A stretch of 64,000 bases of DNA from positions 657,938-721,937 of the forward strand of contig NZ_JAGYXY010000002.1 in NCBI RefSeq assembly GCF_018362775.1. The letters run 5' to 3'. Shown here piece by piece: positions 24,648 to 32,640 of the stretch. This DNA comes from Alistipes montrealensis (GTDB lineage Bacteria > Bacteroidota > Bacteroidia > Bacteroidales > Rikenellaceae). The stretch's first letter is position 1. Each line of letters starts with the position of its first letter. A program made the position numbers and the translations under genes. Under the pieces are notes generated by a model. It made no database searches, had not been told where the DNA came from, and was given only the letters and a program-made list of their open reading frames with translations.

Positions 24648-27600
24648 TTAGTTTGCAGGAGCGGGTTTCGTGCCGCCCTTGACCGTAACGATTACCTGAT
24701 CGGCTTTCGTCGTACGTGTGCCGAACTGGTAGGTGTATTCGACATTTACTACGACTTTGATCGGGGTCAGGATCTCCAGACCGCTGTCCTTGAGCGTTAC
24801 GACGCCCGTGGCCTCGTCTACCGTGATTGCGGTGTTGATGTTGGTCGTGGTGTACTTGACGGTAGCGTTACCCAGGGCTGTAGCCAGATTGCTGTTCAAA
24901 CCGCTGTCCTGCGTAGCGTCGAATACGTTGGCTGCCGGGTCGATTGCCGTGCCGTTCTGGGCTGCGAGTTTCAGCATCGAAGCTACCTTGAAGGTCTTGG
25001 TGCTTTCGCCTGCATAGATCGTAGCGTCCACTTTGCTGTCTACGGTGATTGTCGCTGCGACGGGATCGTCGATCTTTACGATGAAATACTCCGTGTCGAG
25101 CACCTTGCCGTTGAGTTTCAGTTCGGCTTTCACGATCAGGTCGAGGTTGTTCCAGTCGTTCCAGGTCAGGACGTTGCCGGTGATTGCGGGAATCGTCTTG
25201 CCTGCGTCGGCGAGTTTCTTGAGGGCTGCGGTCTGTGCTTTCTGGGCAGCGTCGGTGGCCGTAGCGTCGTTGACTACCGAGTAGGCGATCTCGGTTCCCT
25301 GGAGTTCCCCGGTGTAGGCGAATGCCTGCGCCAGTTCCTTGTCAGTCACGCTGAACTGCGAACCCGAGAGCGTCGTGCTGGCTTTGGCCTTGCCGTCCGA
25401 ACCGAAGTAGGCGTTGTTCTTGGTCATCTTGGCCGTCGGCTCGACGAGTTTCACGTCGCTCTTGAAGGTTACTTCCAGGCCGGTTCCCTTGGCGTCGACG
25501 AACTTGATGCTCGGTTTGTACGAGGTAGCGTATGCAGCGTCGCTGTCGAACGTCACCTTGATGACTTTGTTGGCTGCATCTGCACTCAGAGCGGCTTTTC
25601 CGGCCTTTGTCGGGGTAGCCGTAGCTGCATAGATGACGCCCTGGAAGGTGGCCTTGTCGCCGAATGCATCCTTGAGTGCGTCCGTCCAGAGCAGGTCGGC
25701 GTAGTTCTTCTGCAGGTCGAACTCGTAGCCGCCCGTGTAGGTCTTCGATGCGGCCGGAAGCATGAAGACGCCGTCCGTGCCGAGTTTGGGCATACCCGTT
25801 ACGTTGACCGTCGTTTCGATCGTCGAGCGGGTCTTGTCGGCGTGCATGTAAACGGCTTTCACTACATAAGTTGCCGTCTGCTTCAGGTCGCCCGTAAGGG
25901 TTACGTCGGCCAACTGGCCGTCGGATTCCAGTGTCGGCTGCGAAATAAGTGCGATGTCGGCAGTGATATCCGTAACGACTTCACCGTTCTTGGTGATCTC
26001 TACAGTGTATTTTTCGGCAGCGAGAGCATCGGCTTTTACATAACCCGCCATCTGCTTGTAAAGGGCGGCTTTCAGGACGTTCGTGCCGTCTTCGTTTTTA
26101 GTCAACACAATATTTTCCGCCGTGTATACGTTTTTATTCACAGTAGCCGACGCAGTTGCGTATTTCCACATCAGGTTCGCACCCGAAGTCGTAACGTTCG
26201 TGTTGATGCCCACAACCGTTACTTTCTGCTTAGCGGTTCCGAGTTTCAGCGTCTTGCCGCCGGTCGTCACATTAATGGTGTAATCCTTGGACGTAATGGA
26301 GTTGTCGATCAGCGACACGTCGCCTACCTTGGCGGCTTTGATCGCTACCGAACCTGCTTTCAGATCATAGTTGGCCGCCGTGCCGACGACATCGGGGTTC
26401 GTTGTCGGAGCCTTGATCTCGTAAGCGAGTGCATCGCCCCACATTTCGGCGAGAGAGTAGTATTTGCCGGTCTCGGGCGTGTAATAAACCTGGAAATCCT
26501 TGAAGAACGTGACGGTTTCCGACGAATTGTATGCCAATTCGCTCGCATAGACAGCACCCATTGTGGCGGTTACGAACTTGTCACCCTCTTTTTTGGCAAG
26601 TACCAGCTGGTCGTTGATCTTGCCTCCGGTGTTGGCTTTCTTGTCGGCTCCGAGGAATGAAGTGGTGTAGTCGATGCCGTATTTGTTCTCTTTGTCTTTC
26701 GAGGGGATATTGACATTCAGGGCGAATGCGAGGGCCTCGTTGGCTACCGAACCGAATTTGTAATTCGTCGAAACGGTTACGCGGAATTTACCGTTCTTGG
26801 CCGACTGTTCGTCGGGAACGACGCTGATGACCGTAAAGGCCGGATCGGCTGCTGCGCGGGTCTTTACCTTCTCGACAACGAAGCTGACATTGTCTTTGGA
26901 GATTTCGGCGGCTTTCGACGCGGGCGAAACACGGAACGTCATGGTTGCCGTAGGTTCGTCCTTGGCACCGAGATAGTAGTTCGTGCCGGCTATTTCGATA
27001 AATGCGGCAGCGTTGAAGTAAACGGTGTTGTCCTGAGCCTCGTCGAGGTATTCGGGAACGAAGACGATCGACTGAATGCGGCCTTCGAGTTCGGCGACAC
27101 GGTCGAGCAGCGGTCCGATCTTGTCGATCAGGGCTTTCAGTTCCTCGTCCAGATTCGTGGACGATACGACACCCTGACCGAGGTTGTTGATGGTTGCTTT
27201 TCCGACGATTGTTTCGATAGCTTTCCAGTATTCGCTTTGCTCGGCCTTGATTTGATTCAGGATTTCCTGGCTTGCAGCCGTTGTTGCGTCGGCCTTGGTG
27301 AAGTTGTAGCCGTTGTCTGCGAGGTATTTCTGGATTTTCGGGCCCATCCAGTCGCCTACGTTGTTTTTCAGATTGGCAATATCCTGCTCGCGCAACTCTT
27401 TGAGGGCGGCAGCGACGGCTGCGTCGATCGAGCCGCCTTTTTTGGTGATGGCTTCGATAGCGGTATCCAGATCGTTCAGAGCCGTTGCCGTGGCGTAATA
27501 GTTGCCCAGTGCCTTTTTCAGTGCATCGGCTGTAGTGGCTTTGCCGATCTCGGTTGTAACATACTGTTTGAGCGAGCTTTCCAGCCCGTTGAGTTTTTCC

Positions 27601-27857
27601 AGCTGACCTTTGAGATCGCTTACGCCGTCGAGTTTTCCCGCAAGTTCGTTCACCTTGCTAGTGAGGCTGGTGATATCGGGAATTGTCTTTTTGATGGCTT
27701 CAAGCTGCTCGGGAAGACTGGATATGGTTACGTCCATACCATCGAGGCGCTTGTTGATGGAGTCGATGTCGTCGTCGTAGTCTTTACAGCCGACACCGGC
27801 CAGCATGGTTCCGGTCAGGAACAATGCCAGAAATTTTTTGAACAAGTTGTTTTTCAT
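24648..27857 (-). CDS. Large coiled-coil surface lipoprotein
   Basis: A 1069-residue lipoprotein (TMLAGVGCKDYDDDIDSIN). The acidic linker is followed by an alpha-helical coiled coil of about 250 residues (IDSINKRLDGMDVTISSLPEQ through LLDRVAELEGRIQSIVFVPEYL), a pattern of many Bacteroidales surface proteins annotated with a PL29-lyase-N-terminal-like region. The rest is a string of beta-rich immunoglobulin-like units with Thr, Lys and Ala. I see no catalytic motif. Codon use looks more restricted and less GC-rich than neighbours, hinting at high expression. It is transcribed away from a small XRE regulator from an excellent promoter carrying two inverted repeats. Likely an abundant, regulated surface protein; function unknown. 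Confidence 0.85.
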   Translation of the reverse strand: MKNNLFKKFLALFLTGTMLAGVGCKDYDDDIDSINKRLDGMDVTISSLPEQLEAIKKTIPDITSLTSKVNELAGKLDGVSDLKGQLEKLNGLESSLKQYVTTEIGKATTADALKKALGNYYATATALNDLDTAIEAITKKGGSIDAAVAAALKELREQDIANLKNNVGDWMGPKIQKYLADNGYNFTKADATTAASQEILNQIKAEQSEYWKAIETIVGKATINNLGQGVVSSTNLDEELKALIDKIGPLLDRVAELEGRIQSIVFVPEYLDEAQDNTVYFNAAAFIEIAGTNYYLGAKDEPTATMTFRVSPASKAAEISKDNVSFVVEKVKTRAAADPAFTVISVVPDEQSAKNGKFRVTVSTNYKFGSVANEALAFALNVNIPSKDKENKYGIDYTTSFLGADKKANTGGKINDQLVLAKKEGDKFVTATMGAVYASELAYNSSETVTFFKDFQVYYTPETGKYYSLAEMWGDALAYEIKAPTTNPDVVGTAANYDLKAGSVAIKAAKVGDVSLIDNSITSKDYTINVTTGGKTLKLGTAKQKVTVVGINTNVTTSGANLMWKYATASATVNKNVYTAENIVLTKNEDGTNVLKAALYKQMAGYVKADALAAEKYTVEITKNGEVVTDITADIALISQPTLESDGQLADVTLTGDLKQTATYVVKAVYMHADKTRSTIETTVNVTGMPKLGTDGVFMLPAASKTYTGGYEFDLQKNYADLLWTDALKDAFGDKATFQGVIYAATATPTKAGKAALSADAANKVIKVTFDSDAAYATSYKPSIKFVDAKGTGLEVTFKSDVKLVEPTAKMTKNNAYFGSDGKAKASTTLSGSQFSVTDKELAQAFAYTGELQGTEIAYSVVNDATATDAAQKAQTAALKKLADAGKTIPAITGNVLTWNDWNNLDLIVKAELKLNGKVLDTEYFIVKIDDPVAATITVDSKVDATIYAGESTKTFKVASMLKLAAQNGTAIDPAANVFDATQDSGLNSNLATALGNATVKYTTTNINTAITVDEATGVVTLKDSGLEILTPIKVVVNVEYTYQFGTRTTKADQVIVTVKGGTKPAPAN

Positions 27858-27934
27858 AGTAAAAAGTAATTGAGATGATAATGTGTTTGTATTTAGTTTT
27901 CAATTTGTTATCAGTATGACCCTCTTTTTTGATG

Positions 27935-27950
27935 GTATCATATATGATAC
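27935..27950. promoter_or_regulatory. Perfect 16-bp palindrome at the lipoprotein transcription start
   Basis: GTATCATATATGATAC is its own reverse complement. It lies 8 bases downstream of the minus-strand -7 box, so it covers the likely start of transcription. Candidate operator for the adjacent XRE protein. Confidence 0.55.
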
Positions 27951-27955
27951 GCATG

Positions 27956-27983
27956 GTGCAAATATATATATAAAAATTTGCAC
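27956..27983. promoter_or_regulatory. Inverted repeat over the -7 box
   Basis: Arms GTGCAAAT (27956-27963) and ATTTGCAC (27976-27983) are perfect complements around a 12-base AT spacer. The left arm includes most of the minus-strand -7 box. Candidate second operator. Confidence 0.5.
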
Positions 27984-27989
27984 AACAAA
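27959..27989 (-). promoter_or_regulatory. Promoter of the large surface lipoprotein
   Basis: On the minus strand TTTG (27989-27986), 19 bases, then TATATTTG (27966-27959): an exact Bacteroidetes consensus. The leader is about 95 bases. Confidence 0.75.
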
Positions 27990-28010
27990 ATTTTTGTCCA
28001 AATTTTTGAA

Positions 28011-28229
28011 ATGGGAATGAATTATCAGGAAGAAATCCTTTATATCTCTACGAGGATCAAGGAGTTGAGGAAGGAGCGTAAGCTGACCGTACAGGAGTTG
28101 GCTTACCGGTGTGACATGGAACGATCCAATCTGAGCCGTATCGAGGCCGGACGGACTAATCTTACTGTAAAGACCATCTGTAGCATCTGTAATGCGCTGA
28201 GTGTTAACCTGCGCGATGTAATCCGTTAA
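28011..28229 (+). CDS. Small XRE-family helix-turn-helix regulator
   Basis: A 72-residue single-domain Cro/C1-type HTH: ISTRIKELRKERKLTVQELAYRCDMERSNLSRIEAGRTNLTVKTI. The ATG at 28011 is chosen; MNY at 28017 is equally possible. The TTG at 27978 lies inside the inverted repeat and is unlikely. There is no ligand or dimerisation domain. It is divergent from the giant lipoprotein and about 60 bases downstream of the palindrome, so it may control that gene and itself. Its DNA is clearly less GC-rich than the core genes around it. Confidence 0.87.
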   Translation: MGMNYQEEILYISTRIKELRKERKLTVQELAYRCDMERSNLSRIEAGRTNLTVKTICSICNALSVNLRDVIR

Positions 28230-28283
28230 CGCAATATACCTATATTTATATGGATTGCGCTTAATCGTTCATTGTATGCTTTT

Positions 28284-28315
28284 TTTGGGCTGTTTCTTTA
28301 AAATTTGTATCTTTA
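28284..28315 (+). promoter_or_regulatory. Promoter of the cvpA-rsgA-trmH-aminotransferase operon
   Basis: TTTG (28284-28287), 20 bases, TATCTTTA (28308-28315); one mismatch from the consensus in the last position. It is 23 bases before the TTG start of the CvpA gene. Confidence 0.55.
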
Positions 28316-28338
28316 CGGAGCTAATTTGAAACGGCTTT

Positions 28339-28854
28339 TTGAATACACTTGATTTAATCGTTTGCCTCGTACTGGTACTGGCCGTCTGGAACGGATGGCG
28401 CCAGGGATTCATCGTGCAGATATGCTCCCTTGCCGGGATTGTGGCGGGCATCTGGCTCGCTGCGCGTTTCGGTGCGCAGGTCGGCGAATGGATGCGGCTC
28501 GATGCCGACGTGGCCGCTGCGGGCGGCTTCGTCACGGTGTTGGTCGTCGTCGTGCTCGTCGTTGCCATCGCCGCGAGGCTGGTGCGCAAGGTGTTCCACT
28601 TTGCAGGGTTGGGCATTGCCGATACGGTGCTGGGCGTTGCGGTATCGGTTTTGAAGTACCTGCTCATATTGAGCGCGCTCTTCTCGGCCTTCGATACGCT
28701 GAACGAGGACTATTGCCTTGTGGGGCCGGAGACGATCGAACATTCGAAAAGCTATAAACCCGTCAAGCGGCTCTCCGAATCCATTTTTCCTTTTCTGGAG
28801 TGGGTCGGCGAGCAGGTTCCCCGGCGGGAAGAAAAAACGACAGCCGATGGATAA
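28339..28854 (+). CDS. CvpA family membrane protein
   Basis: A 171-residue protein with four hydrophobic helices (LDLIVCLVLVLAVWNGWRQGF, ICSLAGIVAGIWLAARFG, FVTVLVVVVLVVAIAARLV, VLGVAVSVLKYLLILSALF). It begins with TTG at 28339; no ATG exists nearby in frame and the family starts in just this place (MNTLDLIV). The GWRQGF motif is typical of CvpA, a family linked to colicin V production and envelope stress. Its last eight bases overlap rsgA. Confidence 0.88.
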   Translation: MNTLDLIVCLVLVLAVWNGWRQGFIVQICSLAGIVAGIWLAARFGAQVGEWMRLDADVAAAGGFVTVLVVVVLVVAIAARLVRKVFHFAGLGIADTVLGVAVSVLKYLLILSALFSAFDTLNEDYCLVGPETIEHSKSYKPVKRLSESIFPFLEWVGEQVPRREEKTTADG

Positions 28855-29767
28855 GAAGTTTACGGCCACAGTGGTCCGGGCGACGGGCAGTTGGTACGAC
28901 GTGTTGCACGACGGCACGCCCGTACGCTGCCGTATCCGGGGTAAACTGCGCCTGAAAGGGGTGCGTTCGACCAATCCGGTGGTCGTGGGCGACGAGGTGG
29001 TATGCGAGGCAGACGACGGGGGCGACTATGTGATCGCCGACATCGTGCCGCGGCGCAACTACGTGATCCGCCGGGCTTCGAACCTCTCGAAAGAGTCGCA
29101 TATCATCGCCGCCAACGTCGATCAGGCGTTGCTGATGGCGTCGCTGCGTTCGCCCGAGACGCCCACGGAGTTCGTGGATCGTTTCCTGGTGACCTGCGAG
29201 GCCTATAAAGTCCCCGTGACGATCCTCCTGTCGAAGATCGACCTGCAGGATGCCGAGGCCGTTGCGGAGTTCCGCGCGGTCTACGAGGGCGCCGGTTACC
29301 GGGTGCTGGAAGTTTCGGCCACGGAGGGCCGGGGCGTGGAGGCGGTGCGTGAACTGCTCGCGGGCCGCACGACCCTCGTTTCGGGAAATTCGGGCGTCGG
29401 GAAGTCGACGCTGATCCAGTGCATCGACCCTGCATTGGACATCCGTACGGGCGAAATCTCCGAGAGTCACCACAAAGGCCGCCACACGACGACCTTCTCG
29501 ACGATGTATCCGCTGGCCGGAGGCGGCGCAGTGATCGACACGCCGGGCATCAAGGGCTTCGGGCTGATCGACATCGACGAGGCCGAGTTGTGGCACTATT
29601 TTCCCGAGATGATGCGTGTTGCGCCTGCCTGCCGGTTTTACAACTGCACCCACACCCACGAACCGGGCTGTGCGGTGGCCGAAGCTGTGAAAGCGGGTGA
29701 AATTGCCTGGCCGCGCTATGAGAGTTACCTGAAAATCCTCGACGATGATGAAAAATACCGCAAATAA
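28847..29767 (+). CDS. rsgA: Ribosome small subunit-dependent GTPase A
   Basis: Late 30S subunit assembly GTPase. The ATG at 28847 (MDKKFTATVVRATGSWYDV) overlaps the cvpA stop. Domains: OB fold (1-70), circularly permuted GTPase with LLSKIDL (G4) before SGNSGVGKSTL (G1), HTTTFSTMY (G2) and DTPGIKGFG (G3), then the zinc finger CRFYNCTHTHEPGC. 306 residues is the usual size. Its end overlaps the TrmH gene by 23 bases. Confidence 0.96.
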   Translation: MDKKFTATVVRATGSWYDVLHDGTPVRCRIRGKLRLKGVRSTNPVVVGDEVVCEADDGGDYVIADIVPRRNYVIRRASNLSKESHIIAANVDQALLMASLRSPETPTEFVDRFLVTCEAYKVPVTILLSKIDLQDAEAVAEFRAVYEGAGYRVLEVSATEGRGVEAVRELLAGRTTLVSGNSGVGKSTLIQCIDPALDIRTGEISESHHKGRHTTTFSTMYPLAGGGAVIDTPGIKGFGLIDIDEAELWHYFPEMMRVAPACRFYNCTHTHEPGCAVAEAVKAGEIAWPRYESYLKILDDDEKYRK

Positions 29768-30470
29768 CGACTCTCCGGAAACGGCCTTCGATTTCGGGCC
29801 TGATGCTGTGCGCTACGCCGAACGCATTGCCTGCCTCGCCGGGTTTATGACGCCGGAGCGGTATGCCGTTTTGAGGAAGACGGTCTCCATGCGTACGCGC
29901 TATATGACCGTGCTGGCCGAGAACATGTACCACGGGCAGAACGCCGCGGCGCTGATCCGCCATTGCGAAGCGTTCGGCGTGCAGGAGATGCATACCGTGG
30001 AGGCGCTCTGCCGGTTCGAACCCAACCCCGACATTGCGCGCGGCACGGACCAGTGGGTCGACGTGTGCCGCCACGCCTCGACAAGCGAGGCCGTCGCCGC
30101 TCTGAAGGGGGCAGGCTACCGTATCGTGGCCACTACGCCCCACCGCGAGGATGTAACGCCCGAGACGTTCGATGTCGGACGGGGGCCTTTCGCACTGGTC
30201 TTCGGGACGGAGCACGCCGGAATTTCCGACGAGGTGATCGCCTCGGCCGATGAGTTCCTGCGCATCCCGATGTGCGGCATGGTCGAGAGCCTGAACGTTT
30301 CGGCCTCGGCGGCGATCCTGATTTACATGCTTTCCGAGCGGATGCGCATCACGGTCGACGGCTGGCAGATGACGCCCTCCGAACAGGCCGAAGTCCTGTA
30401 TGGCTGGATGCGGCGCAGCGTGAAGGACGCGAATGCGATTTTAAAAAGGAAATTCGGTGAAAATGAATAA
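29745..30470 (+). CDS. TrmH family RNA 2'-O-methyltransferase
   Basis: A 241-residue SPOUT methyltransferase (the start could also be three bases on). Motifs: 1, NMYHGQNAAALIRHCEAFGV with the conserved Arg; 2, ALVFGTEHAGIS; 3, IPMCGMVESLNVSASAAILIY, forming the AdoMet-binding trefoil knot. It has a C-terminal helical extension (TPSEQAEVLYGWMRRSVKDA) as in TrmH, which makes Gm18 in tRNA. Position in an operon with rsgA fits RNA maturation. tRNA rather than rRNA as target is probable but not proven. Confidence 0.92.
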   Translation: MMKNTANNDSPETAFDFGPDAVRYAERIACLAGFMTPERYAVLRKTVSMRTRYMTVLAENMYHGQNAAALIRHCEAFGVQEMHTVEALCRFEPNPDIARGTDQWVDVCRHASTSEAVAALKGAGYRIVATTPHREDVTPETFDVGRGPFALVFGTEHAGISDEVIASADEFLRIPMCGMVESLNVSASAAILIYMLSERMRITVDGWQMTPSEQAEVLYGWMRRSVKDANAILKRKFGENE

Positions 30471-31662
30471 TATCCTGCGTAAACAATTTCTCGCGCATGT
30501 CGCCCAGACTTCGCCTTCGCCGATGCTGGTGGAGGTCGCACGTGCCGAAGGCTCGTTTTTCTATACGCCCGGGGGTAAACGCTATTTCGACCTGGTGGCC
30601 GGGGTTTCGGTGAGTAACGCCGGGCACTGCAATCCTGCCGTGGTGCGGGCCGTGCAGGAGCAGGCTGCGCGCTATATGCATGTGATGGTCTACGGCGAAT
30701 TGGTCGAGACGCCGCAAGTGGAGTATGCCGCCAAGGTCGCTTCGCTGCTGCCCGCACCGCTCGAATGCGTTTACTTCGTCAATTCGGGCGCCGAGGCGGT
30801 CGAAGGGGCTTTGAAACTGGCGAAGCGCTTCACCGGGCGGACGGAGATCGTCTCCATGCGCCGTGCCTACCACGGCTCGACGCACGGCGCGATGAGCGTT
30901 ATGGGTGCTCCCGAAGGCGAGGAGTGGAAAGGGGCGTTCCGGCCCCTGCTGCCCGACGTGCAGGCGATTTCTTTTAATGATTTCGATGACCTGAGTCGCA
31001 TCACACGCCGCACGGCCTGCGTCCTGGCCGAGCCGGTGCAGGGCGAAGCCGGCGTCCGTCCGCCCCGCGCGGGTTATCTGGAGGCGCTGCGCAGGCGCTG
31101 CGACGAAGTCGGCGCGCTGCTGATCTTCGATGAAATACAGACCGGCATGGGCCGCACGGGCGAACTTTTCGCCATGCTCAAATACGGCGTTACGCCCGAC
31201 ATCGTGTGCCTGGCCAAAGCCTTCGGCGGGGGAATGCCCCTCGGGGCGTTCGTCTCCCGGCATGAAGTGATGGACACATTGCAGGACAACCCCGTGCTGG
31301 GGCATATTACCACCTTCGGCGGGCATCCGGTCTGCTGTGCGGCGGGACTTGCGGCGCTGAACTATTTGCTCGACAATCGCGTGGTTGAGACGGTCGAAGC
31401 GAAGGGTGCGCTTTACGAGCGCCTGCTTGCGGACCATCCCGCCGTGCGGGAGATTCGCCGTTCGGGGCTGTTGCTGGCCGTCGAGCTGGGTGAATCGGGA
31501 AAGCTCTACCGCATCATGGAACTTTTCAAGGAAGAGGGTATCCTGAGCGACTGGTTTCTGTTCTGCGACACGGCATTCCGCATCTCGCCGCCCCTTACGA
31601 TTTCGGAGGACGAAGTGCGTGAAAGCGCGGCGATTATCCGCTCCTGCCTGGACCGGTTGTAA
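30457..31662 (+). CDS. Class III pyridoxal-phosphate aminotransferase
   Basis: A 401-residue fold-type I enzyme of the acetylornithine / ornithine / 4-aminobutyrate aminotransferase class. Signs: FVNSGAEAVEGALKLAKRFTG (phosphate loop), RRAYHGSTHGAMS, LIFDEIQTGMGRTG (cofactor Asp) and LAKAFGGGMPLGAFVS with the Schiff-base Lys. It overlaps the TrmH gene by 14 bases. There are no arginine or polyamine genes here, so the amino donor cannot be assigned from context. Confidence 0.92.
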   Translation: MKMNNILRKQFLAHVAQTSPSPMLVEVARAEGSFFYTPGGKRYFDLVAGVSVSNAGHCNPAVVRAVQEQAARYMHVMVYGELVETPQVEYAAKVASLLPAPLECVYFVNSGAEAVEGALKLAKRFTGRTEIVSMRRAYHGSTHGAMSVMGAPEGEEWKGAFRPLLPDVQAISFNDFDDLSRITRRTACVLAEPVQGEAGVRPPRAGYLEALRRRCDEVGALLIFDEIQTGMGRTGELFAMLKYGVTPDIVCLAKAFGGGMPLGAFVSRHEVMDTLQDNPVLGHITTFGGHPVCCAAGLAALNYLLDNRVVETVEAKGALYERLLADHPAVREIRRSGLLLAVELGESGKLYRIMELFKEEGILSDWFLFCDTAFRISPPLTISEDEVRESAAIIRSCLDRL

Positions 31663-31698
31663 AAAGATAGGGAGGCTTTCCGAAGCCTCCCTTTTTTA
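31661..31698. terminator. Bidirectional terminator between aminotransferase and nfo
   Basis: Stem GGGAGGCTT (31670-31678) / AAGCCTCCC (31683-31691) with a 4-base loop and six T residues on the plus strand. On the minus strand the hairpin comes right after the nfo stop and reads into TATCTTTTT. Confidence 0.85.
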
Positions 31699-32544
31699 TG
31701 CCTCCCCGGCGAATGATTTGAGCTGGGCGATCTCCTCGTTCCAGCGCGCCTCGTCGGGTGTTTCGAGGATCAGCGGAATTCCGTCGAAGCGCTTGTCCCC
31801 GGCGATGTAACGGAAGCACTCCATGCCGATCATGCCTTCGCCCAGCGGCGTGTGGCGGTCGACGCGGCTCCCCAGGATTTTCATAGCGTCGTTCAGGTGC
31901 ATGCCTTTCAGGTATCGGAATCCGACGACGCGTTCCAGTTCGGCGAACGTAGCGTCGCACGCTTCCCGGGTCCGAAGGTCATATCCTGCCGCGAAGGCGT
32001 GGCAGGTGTCGATGCAGACGCCCACGCGCGATTTGTCCTCCACCCGGTCGATCAGGTAGGCCAGGTGCTCGAAGCGGAATCCGAGGTTCGAACCCTGCCC
32101 CGCGGTATTCTCGATCACGGCCGTTACGCCGCTTGTCTTGTCGAGCGCGATATTGATCGACTCGGCGATCCGGTCGAGACTCTCCTGCTCGGTGATCTGT
32201 TGCAGGTGGCTGCCGGGGTGGAAATTCAGGCGGTCGAGGCCCAGCAGTTCGCAGCGCTGCATCTCGTCGAGGAACGCTGCGCGCGATTTTTCGAGCGGCT
32301 CCTCTTCGGGATGTCCGAGGTTGATCAGGTACGAGTCGTGGGGCAGTATCTGCGCCGGGGTGTAGCCGTATTGTTCGCACGCCTTGCGGAAGGCGTCGAT
32401 CTCACCCGCAGAAAGCGGCTTGGCAACCCATTGGCGCTGGTTCTTGGTAAACAGGGCGAAGCCCGTGGCTCCGATATTGTGTGCGTTGACGGGGGCGTTC
32501 TGTACGCCGCCCGATGCGCTTACATGTGCTCCGAAATATTTCAT
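31696..32544 (-). CDS. nfo: Deoxyribonuclease IV (apurinic/apyrimidinic endonuclease)
   Basis: A 282-residue AP endonuclease of base-excision repair with three-metal zinc chemistry. Seen: [73 protein letters not shown] and LILETPD, i.e. all the usual His, Glu and Asp ligands. A TAACTTTG -7 box (complement 32573-32580) lies upstream. Terminator shared with the convergent aminotransferase gene. Confidence 0.97.
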   Translation of the reverse strand: MKYFGAHVSASGGVQNAPVNAHNIGATGFALFTKNQRQWVAKPLSAGEIDAFRKACEQYGYTPAQILPHDSYLINLGHPEEEPLEKSRAAFLDEMQRCELLGLDRLNFHPGSHLQQITEQESLDRIAESINIALDKTSGVTAVIENTAGQGSNLGFRFEHLAYLIDRVEDKSRVGVCIDTCHAFAAGYDLRTREACDATFAELERVVGFRYLKGMHLNDAMKILGSRVDRHTPLGEGMIGMECFRYIAGDKRFDGIPLILETPDEARWNEEIAQLKSFAGEA

Positions 32545-32572
32545 AGTTGGTCCTTTCCGTTTAACTTTCAGA

Positions 32573-32580
32573 CAAAGTTA
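32573..32580 (-). promoter_or_regulatory. -7 box of the nfo promoter
   Basis: TAACTTTG on the minus strand, 29 bases before the nfo ATG. The -33 box is not clear. Confidence 0.4.
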
Positions 32581-32601
32581 AAGATTTTGTAAATAAATTC
32601 A

Positions 32602-32609
32602 TAAATTTG
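32602..32609 (+). promoter_or_regulatory. -7 box before the DUF3078 gene
   Basis: TAAATTTG, 31 bases before the ATG at 32641; divergent to the nfo promoter. No well-spaced TTTG is found upstream. Confidence 0.4.
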
Positions 32610-32640
32610 TAGATTGAAAATCAAATACAATCGCTTCGCT

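Noticed and set aside
24618..26660. 680-residue plus-strand open frame opposite the giant lipoprotein
   Set aside because: Cys/Arg-rich composition and no motif; the promoter and terminators belong to the minus-strand gene.
27956..27983. Inverted repeat as an invertible phase-variation switch
   Set aside because: The arms are only eight bases with a 12-base spacer, too small for promoter inversion by known Bacteroides recombinases, and no invertase gene is near; an operator is simpler.
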